A stretch of DNA of 64,000 nt, from NCBI RefSeq assembly GCF_002583555.1, contig NZ_BEGX01000002.1:62001-126000 (forward strand), in the 5' to 3' direction. The notes under the pieces were generated by a model. It did not search any database and had not been told where the DNA came from. It saw only the letters and a list, made by a program, of their open reading frames with translations. Position numbers and translations under genes: made by a program. The stretch is from Pseudonocardia sp. N23. Its GTDB lineage: Bacteria; Actinomycetota; Actinomycetes; Mycobacteriales; Pseudonocardiaceae. This document shows positions 9,254 through 17,554 of the stretch, in pieces (positions within the stretch are counted from its first letter, which is position 1; each line of letters begins with the position of its first letter).

Positions 9254-10378
9254 TCAGTCCCTTCGGAAGGCCCGGATCTTGTCGGGATCGAGGTCGATGC
9301 CGAGGCCGGGGCCCTCGGGCAGGTGCAGGTGCCCGTCCGCGTAGCGCAGCGGTTCGACTGCCATCTCCTCGGCCATCAGCAGCGGGCCGAACAGCTCGCT
9401 CCCCCATGTCACGCCGGGCGCGGCGCACGCGAAATGGAGTGAGGCCGCGGTGCCCAGTGGCGACTCGATCGACGTCGCGCCGTGAGACGGGATCCCTGCC
9501 GCGGCCCCGACGGCGGCGATCTCCATGCTGGCCCGGAGTCCGCCGCACTTGGTGGTCTTGACCGCGAAGATGTCCGCGGCCCCCAGCCGGGCGAGCCGCA
9601 GCGCGTCGGAGGGCGTCCGCAGCGACTCGTCGGCCATCACCGGGATGGGCAGCAGCGCGCTGATCTCGGCGAGGGTCTCGATCTCCGAACCCGGCACCGG
9701 CTGCTCGACCATCTCGACCCCCGCGTCGGCCAGCCGGGGCAGGTGAGCGAGTGAGGTGAGCCGGTCCCAGCGTGCGTTGAGGTCGACCCGCACACCCGCG
9801 ACCCCGGCGAGTTTCTCCGCGACCGCCTCGACCCGCGAGACGTCGACAGCCGGTTCGTCGGCCCCCATCTTGAGCTTGAACGAGTGGTGCAGGCCGGCGT
9901 CGAGCTTGCCCAGTGCCTCCTCGACGACGACCGGTGCCGGCTCTGTCCCGAGCGCCCAGGTCACCGGGACCGAGCTCCGCACCGCGCCGCCCAGCAGGGC
10001 GTGGACGCCGATGCCGAGGCTGCGGGCCCAGGCGTCGTGGAGTGCGACCTCGACCGCCGCCTTGGCGAACAGGTTGGCAGCGACGACGTCGGTGATGTCG
10101 CGCTGCAGCGTCCCGATCTCGTCGACCCGGCGCCCCGTCAGGATCGGGGCGATGTAGCGCTCGATGATCACCTGCATCGTCTCGACGGACTCACCACCCC
10201 ACCAGGGACCGGCCGGGACGACGCCCTCACCGGTCCCGGTGATCCCGCCTGCGGTGCGGACGAACACGTAGAGCACCGGTTGGGCGTTCATGCTCGCCCG
10301 GGCGAACCGGTGGGGCCTGCGCAGCGGGATGTCCACCAGGACGGTCTCGACGCGGTCGATCCGCAGGTCGTCGCTCAC
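9254..10378 (-). CDS. catB: Muconate cycloisomerase
   Basis: 374-residue enolase-superfamily enzyme that converts cis,cis-muconate to (+)-muconolactone using Mn2+. The catalytic Lys pair is at 168/170 (SFKLKMG), metal ligands are Asp199 (VDLNARWD), Glu225 (VEQPV) and Asp250 (VMADES), and the second-side Lys is in FAVKTTKCGG near 274-277. GTG 10378 is taken because the family N-terminus begins there and a GAGAGG-like site lies upstream; spacing is a little long. It is 68 bp downstream of catA and 2 nt upstream of catC. Confidence 0.93.
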   Translation of the reverse strand: MSDDLRIDRVETVLVDIPLRRPHRFARASMNAQPVLYVFVRTAGGITGTGEGVVPAGPWWGGESVETMQVIIERYIAPILTGRRVDEIGTLQRDITDVVAANLFAKAAVEVALHDAWARSLGIGVHALLGGAVRSSVPVTWALGTEPAPVVVEEALGKLDAGLHHSFKLKMGADEPAVDVSRVEAVAEKLAGVAGVRVDLNARWDRLTSLAHLPRLADAGVEMVEQPVPGSEIETLAEISALLPIPVMADESLRTPSDALRLARLGAADIFAVKTTKCGGLRASMEIAAVGAAAGIPSHGATSIESPLGTAASLHFACAAPGVTWGSELFGPLLMAEEMAVEPLRYADGHLHLPEGPGLGIDLDPDKIRAFRRD

Positions 10379-10446
10379 GTTCTCGAATGCCTCTCGGGAG
10401 AGAGCCGGCCCCGGGCGGAAGCGGGGCCGGCCCTGGGTGAACAGGA

Positions 10447-11310
10447 TCAGACCGGCTCGAGGACGAAGTCGTACTCGGAGCGGAAGCTGCCGTCGGCCAG
10501 CTGCTGCGGGTCCAGGATCAGCTCGGGCTTGGTGGCTCGGGCGACGTCGTCGTCGATGTACTGCGCGCCCGTGAAGTAGAGCTGCGTCGTGATGGTGCGG
10601 TGCCCGTCGGCGCGCACGAGCAGGTGCAGGTGGGCCGGCCGCCACGGGTGCCAGCCGGCCGCCTCGATGAGCTCACCGGTCGGTCCGTCGGTCGGGACCT
10701 GGTAGGGCGCCGGCAGGATCGTCGAGATCGCGAAGCGGCCCTGCTCGTCGGTGACGACGACGCCGCGCAGGTTTCCCTCGGGCAGGTGCGGGGCGAACCC
10801 GGAGTAGAAGCCGTCGGCGCTGTTCTGCCATACGTCGAGCTCGGCCCCGGCCAGCGGGTTCCCGTCGAGGTCGCGGACCTGTCCCTGGAACAGCCACGAC
10901 GACCCGGGCTCGTCCGGTCGGGCGGGCAGCGCCGCGACGGCGGGCAGCCGGACCTGGTCCGGGAGGTAGTACGGGCCGAGGATGGTCCCGGTCGTACCGG
11001 CCTGGGTCTCTGCGGCAACCTCTTCGACGGCGTGCTCGACGAACACGTCGAGGAACAACGGCCACTCGCCGCCGTCCCCGAGGTCCATCAGCCACTTCTT
11101 GGCGGCCTGGAACTCGGGGTAGGTCACCTTGTGCTCACGGATCACGCCGTGCACTGCGGCGAGCACCGCGCGAGCGAGCGTGTCGACCCGCGCGGTCGAG
11201 CTGCCGGCCGACCCGAAGCCGGAGGCGCTGCCCGCGCGGAACGATGCCGACGCCGACGCGCCGGAGTCCACGGCGGACGGGGACGGGGTGGTGTGTTCTG
11301 TGGTGGTCAT
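10447..11310 (-). CDS. catA: Catechol 1,2-dioxygenase (intradiol)
   Basis: 287-residue non-haem Fe(III) intradiol dioxygenase that opens catechol to cis,cis-muconate. The iron ligands are visible as Tyr115 (GPYYLPD), Tyr203 (PAPYQVP), His227 and His229 (RPAHLHLL). An N-terminal helical dimerisation domain precedes the beta-sandwich. The first 40 residues are a Ser/Ala/Gly-rich extension not typical of the family. ATG 11310 has GGAGA upstream. The gene starts 23 bp after pheA1 ends. Confidence 0.95.
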   Translation of the reverse strand: MTTTEHTTPSPSAVDSGASASASFRAGSASGFGSAGSSTARVDTLARAVLAAVHGVIREHKVTYPEFQAAKKWLMDLGDGGEWPLFLDVFVEHAVEEVAAETQAGTTGTILGPYYLPDQVRLPAVAALPARPDEPGSSWLFQGQVRDLDGNPLAGAELDVWQNSADGFYSGFAPHLPEGNLRGVVVTDEQGRFAISTILPAPYQVPTDGPTGELIEAAGWHPWRPAHLHLLVRADGHRTITTQLYFTGAQYIDDDVARATKPELILDPQQLADGSFRSEYDFVLEPV

Positions 11311-11333
11311 CGGCTCGTCTCCTCGTTCGGTCG

Positions 11334-12908
11334 TCAGCGGTTGCGGTTGCGCAGGAAGGACACGTCGTCGTTGCCGATCAGGTCGGGCACGGTCCAGCCG
11401 TCGAGGTCGTACTCGGACAGGCACTGCTCGGCCAGGCCCTTCATGGCCGCCGTGGTGCCCTGTGCCTCGGCCGCGAACAGCAGCTCGGCCTTCACGTTCT
11501 CGTGGTTGCCGGAGTAGTTGCGCTCGTAGAGCTCGTGGCGGCCGCCGAACTCCGTGCCGACCGCGTCCCAGAGCGCCTTCATCACCTTGACCCGGTCCAC
11601 GGCCTCGTAGCCGTTGGAGCCGCGGATGTACTTGTCGAGGTAGGGGCGCACCTCGGGGGTCTTGAAGTCGACAGAGTGGGAGTTGAGGTAGATCAGCCCG
11701 GACGCGACGTCGGACTCGATGATCTCCTTGATCCGCGGGTAGGCCTGGATCATCAGCATCCGGTAGGTCAGGCCGTAGTCGAGCTTGGGCAGCAACGCCC
11801 CGTTGGTCCATTCGTCGGGGTTGCGGGCCATCGCGTCGGCGAGCGCGTAGAAGGTGTTGCGCCAGCCGACGACCTCACCGACGCGGGTCTGCACACCGCG
11901 GAAGTCCTTGCTGCCCGTGATCTCGAGGGCCTTGAGCAGCAGCCCGGCGATGAAGTCGATCTTGGTGGCGAGCCGGATGCAGCCGTGGAAGGTGAAGCGG
12001 GGGATGAACCCCGACACGGGGAAGAATCCGTTGATCTTCTCGATGTCGCCGTAGAGGAAGACGTTCTCCCACGGCACGAGCACCTTGTCGAAGATGAAGA
12101 CCGTGTCGTTCTCGTCGAACCGCGACGACAGCGGGTAGTCGAACGGGCTGCCCATGACGGCGGCCTGCTGGGAGTAGGAGGTCCGGCAGATCAGCTTGAT
12201 GCCCGGCGCGTCCATCGGCACCGTGCAGATGAGCGCGAACTCCTTCTTCTTGATCGGCAGCCCGTAGTGGGCGATGAAGTTGTAGTTCGTGATCGCCGAG
12301 CCGGTGGCGACGACCTTGGCCCCGGAGACGATCAGGCCCGCGTCGGTCTCGCGCTCCACCTTCATGAACACGTCGCCGACCTCGTCCGGCGGCAGGTTGC
12401 GGTCCACCGGCGGGTTGATGATCGCGTGGTTCCAGTAGAGGACCTTCTCCTGCGACTCCTTGTACCAGCGCTTCGCGTTGTCCTCGAACGGCGCGTAGAA
12501 CTCGGAGTTGGCCCCGAGCGTGCCCAGGAAGCTGGCCTTGTAGTCGGGACTGCGACCCATCCAGCCGTACGACATCCGGGCCCAACCCTCGATGGCACGA
12601 CGGTCGGCGAGCAGGTCCTCGACCGAGTGCGGACTGCGGAAGAACGGGTGCGTGACGCCACCGTTGCCGGTGTCGGTGGGCACGGTCAGCCGGTCGCGCG
12701 TGGCCGGGTCGTGCAGGGCGTCGTAGAGCCGAGCCGTCATCCGGACCGGGTTGCGGAACGCCGGGTGCGTGGTCACGTCCTTCACCCGCTCGCCGTACAC
12801 CCAGACCTCACGACCGTCCTGGATCGAGGCGATGTACTCGTCGCCGGTCATCGGTGCGGTGGTCGCGACAGGAGTGACCTGCTCGGAGCGGTCCTCTTGA
12901 ATCGTCAT
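11334..12908 (-). CDS. pheA1: Two-component phenol hydroxylase, oxygenase component (HpaB/PheA1 family)
   Basis: 524-residue member of the 4-hydroxyphenylacetate 3-monooxygenase (HpaB/PheA1) family, which uses reduced FAD from a separate reductase to hydroxylate a phenol ortho to its OH. Full-length family features include the GYLP-like and [10 protein letters not shown] regions, the flavin-contacting [10 protein letters not shown] segment and the conserved [11 protein letters not shown]. Co-location with a flavin reductase and catA-catB-catC argues for phenol to catechol rather than 4-hydroxyphenylacetate. ATG 12908 is used. It is the second gene of the operon, 41 bp after pheA2. Confidence 0.88.
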   Translation of the reverse strand: MTIQEDRSEQVTPVATTAPMTGDEYIASIQDGREVWVYGERVKDVTTHPAFRNPVRMTARLYDALHDPATRDRLTVPTDTGNGGVTHPFFRSPHSVEDLLADRRAIEGWARMSYGWMGRSPDYKASFLGTLGANSEFYAPFEDNAKRWYKESQEKVLYWNHAIINPPVDRNLPPDEVGDVFMKVERETDAGLIVSGAKVVATGSAITNYNFIAHYGLPIKKKEFALICTVPMDAPGIKLICRTSYSQQAAVMGSPFDYPLSSRFDENDTVFIFDKVLVPWENVFLYGDIEKINGFFPVSGFIPRFTFHGCIRLATKIDFIAGLLLKALEITGSKDFRGVQTRVGEVVGWRNTFYALADAMARNPDEWTNGALLPKLDYGLTYRMLMIQAYPRIKEIIESDVASGLIYLNSHSVDFKTPEVRPYLDKYIRGSNGYEAVDRVKVMKALWDAVGTEFGGRHELYERNYSGNHENVKAELLFAAEAQGTTAAMKGLAEQCLSEYDLDGWTVPDLIGNDDVSFLRNRNR

Positions 12909-12949
12909 CTCTCAACCTTCTCTGCGAGGGTGGAAGTGGGGACGGACGG

Positions 12950-13513
12950 TCAGCACGCGTGTGGACCCAGCGGGGTGAAGGCGCTCCGGGCGTCGAACCA
13001 GCCGGCGTCGGGGTTGTCCAGCGAGCCGCCCCAGTGCACGCCGGTCTCGATCGCGCCGATCTCGCGGAATGCGCCCCGGTAGAACAGCAGCGGTTCGTCG
13101 TCGGCGACATCGAGGTGCTCGACCTCGCCCACCACGATCAAGTGGTCCCCGCCGTCGTAGGTCCTCCACGGACGGCAGAAGTAGACGGCGGACGATCCCA
13201 CCAGGTAGGGCGTCGCCTCGCGCTCCAGCCACTCGGGCTCGGGCTCGGCCGGGCGGCCGGCGAAGTGCCACGCCGTGTCGACCTGGCCCTGACCCAGCAC
13301 GTTCACCGCGAAAGGAGCCCCCTCCAGATACGAGCAGGCCTTCGACTTCCGGGTCAACGTCACCTGGCACAACGCCGGGTCGAGCGAGACGGCCGTGAAG
13401 GCGTTGACGGTGGCGCCGTGCGGCAGCCCGTCGTGGTTCCTGCAGGTCACCACGGTGACGCCGGTGGCAAAGCGACCGAAGGCGACCCGCAGCTGCTGTG
13501 ACTGAGGAGCCAT
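12950..13513 (-). CDS. pheA2: Flavin reductase, phenol hydroxylase small component (HpaC/PheA2 family)
   Basis: 187-residue flavin reductase-like domain protein. It has the family pattern FGRFATGVTVVTC, GATVNAFTAVSLDP and the GDHLIVVGEVEHL strand that surrounds the flavin. It should deliver reduced FAD to PheA1. ATG 13513 follows AGGAGG at a 7-nt spacing, the best ribosome-binding site in the operon. It is the first gene of the phe/cat operon and faces the IclR regulator across 125 bp that hold two palindromes. Confidence 0.9.
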   Translation of the reverse strand: MAPQSQQLRVAFGRFATGVTVVTCRNHDGLPHGATVNAFTAVSLDPALCQVTLTRKSKACSYLEGAPFAVNVLGQGQVDTAWHFAGRPAEPEPEWLEREATPYLVGSSAVYFCRPWRTYDGGDHLIVVGEVEHLDVADDEPLLFYRGAFREIGAIETGVHWGGSLDNPDAGWFDARSAFTPLGPHAC

Positions 13514-13536
13514 TCCCGCACCTCCTGTGCAACGAT

Positions 13537-13571
13537 GCACGCTATGCGTACTTTTCGAACGCATTGCGTTC
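13537..13571. promoter_or_regulatory. Tandem palindromic operators between pheA2 and the IclR gene
   Basis: Two 15-bp inverted repeats of the same layout: GCACGC-TAT-GCGTAC (13537-13551, one mismatch) and GAACGC-ATT-GCGTTC (13557-13571, perfect). Their centres are 20 bp apart, about two helical turns. A third palindrome, CGCCACGTGGCG, lies at 13592-13603. In this divergent gap they are probable binding sites for the IclR-family regulator at 13639. Confidence 0.6.
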
Positions 13572-13638
13572 ACTTGGCGGAGAGTGCCGCACGCCACGTG
13601 GCGAGTCAAGTCCGGACTCCGGATCCGACTAGGAGAAG

Positions 13639-14454
13639 ATGGGCGGGATGAGCGCCAGCGGAAGTGAGCGGGACTTCGTGCAGAGTCTCGAGCGGGGCTT
13701 CGCGGTCCTCCTCGCCTTCGACGCCGACATGGTGGAGCCCACGCTGGCCGAGCTGGCGACGAAGACCGGGCTCTCCCGCCCCGCCGTGCGCCGGCTCCTC
13801 CTGACCCTGCAGCGCATGGGCTACGTCGCCAACCACGGGCCACGGTGGTCGCTGACCCCCCGCGTCCTGAGCATCGGCCAGCACTACACGGCGACCAAGG
13901 CGATGCTCGAGCTCTCCCAGCCCTACCTGCTCGCGCTGGCCGAGGAGACCGGCGAGTCGGCCTCGCTCGCCGAGCTCGACGGCTCCGAAGTCGTCTACGT
14001 GGCCCGCGTCCCGGTGCGCCGGATCATGAGCATCAACGTCGCCGTCGGCACCCGGGTACCCGCGTACGCGACGTCGATGGGACGGGTACTGCTCGCCTGG
14101 GCGGGGCCCGAACGCATCACTCGCTACCTCGAGGAGACCGTGCTGCGCCCGCTGACGCCGCTGACCGTCACCTCGCCGGAGGAACTGCGGCTGCGCCTCG
14201 CCACGGTCCGGGAGCAGGGATGGGCCCTGGTCGACGGCGAGCTGGAAGGCGGACTGATCTCGGTCGCGGTCCCGGTACGGGACCAGTCCGGTGCCGTCGT
14301 GGCCGCACTCGCGTCGTCGACCTCCGCGGGGCGGCTGCCCTCGCAGGAGCTGGAGACCTCGACGGTGCAGCTGCTGCTCCGCACCGCGGCGGGCATCTCC
14401 GCCGAGCTCGGCCACGGCCCTCGCTCGGAGGTCGCACGGGACGGATTCTTCTGA
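13639..14454 (+). CDS. IclR-family transcriptional regulator of the phenol/catechol operon
   Basis: 271 residues. The N-terminal winged helix-turn-helix contains TLAELATKTGLSRPAVRRLL, followed by the IclR effector domain with AELDGSEVVYVARVP and the core GTRVPAYATSMGRVLLA. This is the PcaR/PcaU/PobR type that commonly controls protocatechuate, catechol or phenol genes. AGGAG sits close before ATG 13639; ATG 13648 is an alternative nine bases on. It is divergent from pheA2 and very likely its regulator. The inducer, perhaps muconate or phenol, is not readable from the sequence. Confidence 0.88.
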   Translation: MGGMSASGSERDFVQSLERGFAVLLAFDADMVEPTLAELATKTGLSRPAVRRLLLTLQRMGYVANHGPRWSLTPRVLSIGQHYTATKAMLELSQPYLLALAEETGESASLAELDGSEVVYVARVPVRRIMSINVAVGTRVPAYATSMGRVLLAWAGPERITRYLEETVLRPLTPLTVTSPEELRLRLATVREQGWALVDGELEGGLISVAVPVRDQSGAVVAALASSTSAGRLPSQELETSTVQLLLRTAAGISAELGHGPRSEVARDGFF

Positions 14455-14511
14455 GCCGGCCCGACCCCCCGGACGCGCGCATCCCCTCGGAACGCGCCGT
14501 GGCCGAGATTC

Positions 14512-14539
14512 TTGACATGTCATGTCCAGGTTGTACCGT
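14512..14539 (+). promoter_or_regulatory. Promoter with overlapping dyad upstream of the Rrf2 gene
   Basis: A consensus -35 TTGACA (14512-14517) is followed 16 bp later by TACCGT (14534-14539) as a possible -10. The dyad GACATG-T-CATGTC (14514-14526) overlaps the -35, placed so that a bound repressor would block polymerase. Transcription would start near 14546, which is the GTG start codon itself, suggesting a leaderless mRNA and autoregulation. Confidence 0.55.
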
Positions 14540-14545
14540 GACCAC

Positions 14546-15037
14546 GTGCGGATGAGCCAGGGCGTGGAGTGGGCGCTCCACGTACTGCTCACCTTGTCCT
14601 GGCTCGAGGACGACGAGCCGGTGACCGTCGGCAGGCTCGCGAAGGCGCACGATCTGCCTGCCCCGTATCTCAACAAGCAGCTGCAGGCCTTGGTCAGAGC
14701 CGGGATCGTCGAGTCGCTTCCGGGCGCTCGTGGCGGGTTCCGCCTGGCCCGGCCGGAGTCGGCGATCACGATGATGGACGTCGTCGCGGCCATCGAGGGT
14801 ACGGAGCAGGCGTTCCGCTGCACGGAGATCCGCAGGGAGGGGGCAGGAGCGGACCTGGACAGGTCCTACTTCGAGGCCCCCTGCGTCATCAGCACGGCGA
14901 TGCGTCGTGCCGAGCTCGCGTGGAGACGCGAGCTCGCCGGCCGCACCATCGCCGACCTCCGGGCCGAGGTCGACGACCACGGCCCCGATGCTCGACGGGT
15001 GACCCGGAAAGCCTTCGGGCGCCTCCCTGCCAACTGA
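14546..15037 (+). CDS. Rrf2-family [2Fe-2S] redox-sensing regulator, RsrR-like
   Basis: 163-residue Rrf2 winged-helix regulator. Counting from GTG 14546, residues Glu8 (GVEWALH), His35 (AKAHDLP), Cys92 (FRCTEI) and Cys113 (EAPCVI) fall where RsrR of Streptomyces venezuelae has its cluster ligands Glu8, His33, Cys90 and Cys110. Only two cysteines are available in the cluster loop, unlike the three-cysteine IscR/NsrR pattern. The GTG start places Glu at 8 and coincides with the predicted transcription start. It is followed by an NAD(P)H/flavin oxidoreductase gene on the same strand, probably a target. Cluster type is inferred from residue spacing. Confidence 0.8.
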   Translation: MRMSQGVEWALHVLLTLSWLEDDEPVTVGRLAKAHDLPAPYLNKQLQALVRAGIVESLPGARGGFRLARPESAITMMDVVAAIEGTEQAFRCTEIRREGAGADLDRSYFEAPCVISTAMRRAELAWRRELAGRTIADLRAEVDDHGPDARRVTRKAFGRLPAN

Positions 15038-15050
15038 CCGTCGCTCGTCG

Positions 15051-15062
15051 ACGTTCGAACGT
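15051..15062. promoter_or_regulatory. Perfect 12-bp palindrome before the NDH-2-like gene
   Basis: ACGTTCGAACGT lies in the 67-bp gap between the Rrf2 gene and the flavoprotein gene. It could be a second regulator site. No function is demonstrated. Confidence 0.3.
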
Positions 15063-15104
15063 GGCGTCAGCAATCGCTGCGCCGTCGAGGATGGAGAAAA
15101 CCGG

Positions 15105-16325
15105 ATGTCTGATGTCTTGATCATCGGTGGCGGCTTCGCCGGGGTGTGGGCCGCGGCTGCCGCGGTCCGCGCACGCCACGAGGCCGGCGCGGACGAGCAG
15201 GCACTCCGGGTGACCATGGTCGCCCCGGGCGACGACCTGGTCATCCGCCCACGCCTCTACGAGGACGACCCCCAGTCCAAGCGGGTATCGCTCGACCGGG
15301 TCCTCGGCCCGATCGGCGTCCGCCGCGTCACCGCGACGGTCACCGGGGTCGACACCGGCACCCGCACCGTCACTGCGCTCGGCCGGGACGGCTCGGCGCT
15401 GGAGCTCTCCTACGACCGGCTCGTCCTCGCGGCCGGTTCCCGGGTGGTGACCCCGCCGGTCGAGGGATCCCAGCACCTGTTCGACGTCGACACGATGCCT
15501 GCCGCCGCCCGCCTCGATTCGCACATCGGTCGACTGCCGGTCCAGCCCGGCGGTGCGGAGCGGTTCACCGCGGTCGTGATCGGTGGCGGCTTCACCGGCA
15601 TCGAGATCGCCACCGAGCTGCCGGCCCGACTGCGCAAGGTCGCCGGCGGCGACCTCGTCCGCGTCGTGCTCGTCGAGCGCGAGGGCGCTGTCGGACCCGA
15701 GCTCGGCCCGGGTCCACGTCCCGAGATCGTCGCAGCACTCGAGCACGCGGGCGTCGAGGTCCTGCTCGGCGTCTCACTGACGTCGCTCGACGACACCCGG
15801 GTGACCCTGTCCGACGGCACCGTGATCCCGACCCGCACCGCCGTGTGGACGGCCGGCATGCGGGCCAGCCGCCTCACCGAGCAGATCGACGGCTCGCGCG
15901 ACGGGATCGGCCGCCTCGAGGTCGACGAGTACTTCCGGGTGGTCGGCGTGGACGGCGTGTACGCCGCCGGGGACACGGCTGCCGCAACCGTCGAGGACGG
16001 CCATGTGGTGATGCAGAGCTGCCAGCACGCCGTCCCGCAGGGCAAGTTCGCCGGCGCGAACGTGGCAGCCGACCTGCTGGGCCTGCCCCAGGTGGCGTTC
16101 GCCCCGAACCCGTACGTGACCTGTCTGGACCTGGGTCCGTACGGTGCCGTGCTCACCCTGGGCTGGGACCGCCGGGTCGCCCAGAAGGGGCCCGAGGCGA
16201 AGCAGCTCAAGCACTCGATCAACTCCGAGTGGATCTATCCCCCTGTCGACGACGCCCAGGCGATCCTCAAGCTGGCCGACTTCCGCACCACCTGGCCGAC
16301 CGAGGCCGTCGACGCCGTCTCCTGA
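15105..16325 (+). CDS. NAD(P)/FAD-dependent oxidoreductase (type II NADH dehydrogenase-like)
   Basis: 406-residue two-dinucleotide-binding flavoprotein. The FAD motif IIGGGFAGVWAA is at the N-terminus, the NAD(P)H motif VIGGGFTGIEIATEL is central, and the second FAD contact VYAAGDTAAA is near the C-terminus. Overall pattern fits NDH-2 or a soluble quinone/ferredoxin reductase relative. There is no transmembrane helix, though many NDH-2 proteins are only peripherally attached. ATG 15105 has a weak GGAGA upstream. The RsrR-like gene just upstream suggests redox-controlled expression. Confidence 0.8.
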   Translation: MSDVLIIGGGFAGVWAAAAAVRARHEAGADEQALRVTMVAPGDDLVIRPRLYEDDPQSKRVSLDRVLGPIGVRRVTATVTGVDTGTRTVTALGRDGSALELSYDRLVLAAGSRVVTPPVEGSQHLFDVDTMPAAARLDSHIGRLPVQPGGAERFTAVVIGGGFTGIEIATELPARLRKVAGGDLVRVVLVEREGAVGPELGPGPRPEIVAALEHAGVEVLLGVSLTSLDDTRVTLSDGTVIPTRTAVWTAGMRASRLTEQIDGSRDGIGRLEVDEYFRVVGVDGVYAAGDTAAATVEDGHVVMQSCQHAVPQGKFAGANVAADLLGLPQVAFAPNPYVTCLDLGPYGAVLTLGWDRRVAQKGPEAKQLKHSINSEWIYPPVDDAQAILKLADFRTTWPTEAVDAVS

Positions 16326-16380
16326 CGCCGCGCCGCTCCCGGCGCTGCGATCCCGCAGCACCGAACCCGAGAGAGTGCAG

Positions 16381-16812
16381 GTGACCCGCATCATGATCGA
16401 CATCAACGGCACCACGGTCGAGGTCCTGGACGAGCACCCGATGTCAGAGCTGCCCGCCGAGGGGCACCTGATGACGGTGACCGTCACGATCCCGCCGAGG
16501 AACCCCGGCACCCCGGCCCACCGCCACTCGGGCCCGGTCTACGGCTACATGCTCGAAGGCGAGATGATCTTCGAGCTCGAGGGGGACCCCCCGGTCGTCA
16601 TGCGGCCGGGCGACACGATCTGGGAGCCCGGTGGCGACCGGATCCACTACCAGGCCGCGAACCCGGGTGACACAGTGGCGAAGTTCGTGGTCGTGATGGC
16701 CTGCAAGGCCGGCGAGGAGATGCTCACCTTCGTCGAGCCGGCGGAGCTGGAGGCGCGCAAGCACCTCCGGCACTCCGGCCCGGTGGTCGACCCTCGCGCG
16801 GTCGAGGCGTAG
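16381..16812 (+). CDS. Single-domain cupin protein
   Basis: 143-residue small cupin. The metal-binding motif 1 is seen as PAHRHSGPVYGYMLEGEMIF (H, H and E ligands) and motif 2 as GDTIWEPGGDRIHY. Such proteins can be metal oxygenases, isomerases or sensors; nothing visible specifies which. GTG 16381 is chosen; ATG 16393 is an alternative. It follows the flavoprotein gene by 55 bp on the same strand and ends at a strong hairpin terminator. Confidence 0.75.
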   Translation: MTRIMIDINGTTVEVLDEHPMSELPAEGHLMTVTVTIPPRNPGTPAHRHSGPVYGYMLEGEMIFELEGDPPVVMRPGDTIWEPGGDRIHYQAANPGDTVAKFVVVMACKAGEEMLTFVEPAELEARKHLRHSGPVVDPRAVEA

Positions 16813-16821
16813 GAGACCTCG

Positions 16822-16843
16822 CGGGCCCACCCCTGTGGGCCCG
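16822..16843 (+). terminator. Hairpin terminator after the cupin gene
   Basis: Perfect 9-bp stem CGGGCCCAC / GTGGGCCCG with a CCCT loop, starting 9 bp after the cupin stop. There is no U-tract, as is usual in high-GC actinobacteria. Confidence 0.65.
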
Positions 16844-16944
16844 GGGCCGCAACCTCGGCCTCCGGCCCAGCGGCCCACCGGCCCGCGCACGATCATGTCC
16901 CGCCCGGACCGGGCACCTCACGGGCGTACGCCTCCGCAGCCGCC

Positions 16945-17310
16945 GCGAGCAGCGAGGCGGCCCGCAAGCACTCCATCGTCGCCTCGCTCGGTGTCGTGGA
17001 GCGCTCCGGTGGCAGCGTCTACATCGGCAACCGGATCATCGGTGCCGACGGTAGAACGCCGGTGGGCCGTCGCAAGCTCGAGCCGACGCACATGGAGCGC
17101 ACCGTGCTCGGCGAGGGCGACGGCTCCGACCTGGTCGTGACGGACTCACCCCTGGGCCGCCTCGGGGTGCCCGCCTGCCGGGAGCATCCGCAGCCGCTGA
17201 GCACGTACGCGATGAACAGCCAGAACGAGCAGGTCCACATCGCGGCGTGGCCGGGCTTCTCCCTGTACCAGGGAAAGGCGTACTCGCCGGGGTACGCGCC
17301 GTCGTGGAGC
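16945..17310 (+). pseudogene. Nitrilase remnant (internal fragment)
   Basis: One frame reads as the middle of an aliphatic nitrilase: SSEAARKHSIVASLGVVERS, GGSVYIGNRIIGADGR, KLEPTHMERTVLGEGDGSD, then EHPQPLSTYAMNSQNEQVHI and AAWPGFSLYQG. The family Lys (RRKL-x-PTH) is present, but the catalytic Cys position in the C-x-E-H motif reads ACREH, so Cys is kept there. The N-terminal third with the catalytic Glu is missing and the frame decays after about 17310. The 742-bp stretch 16813-17554 otherwise holds only the terminator. It is a dead gene left by deletion; edges are approximate. Confidence 0.6.
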
Positions 17311-17554
17311 ACGACGGCCCGGCCGCGTCGGGGCCCGCGTGGCCGGGCCGGCTGCCGACGAGTTCGCCGAGAACACGGCGGACGAGCACGGTATCCGCGA
17401 TCACCACGGCCGTGCCTGAACCGCGATCACCCCGATCCAGCACCGGCCGCCGGGTGCAGCGTGTTGCGCGACAGGTGCAGCGCCGCCGCGACGTGCCGAA
17501 CCGGGCGCACCTCCCCCCTGGGTCCTTTCGCCGCAGGTCGGCACGGCTGCCGCA

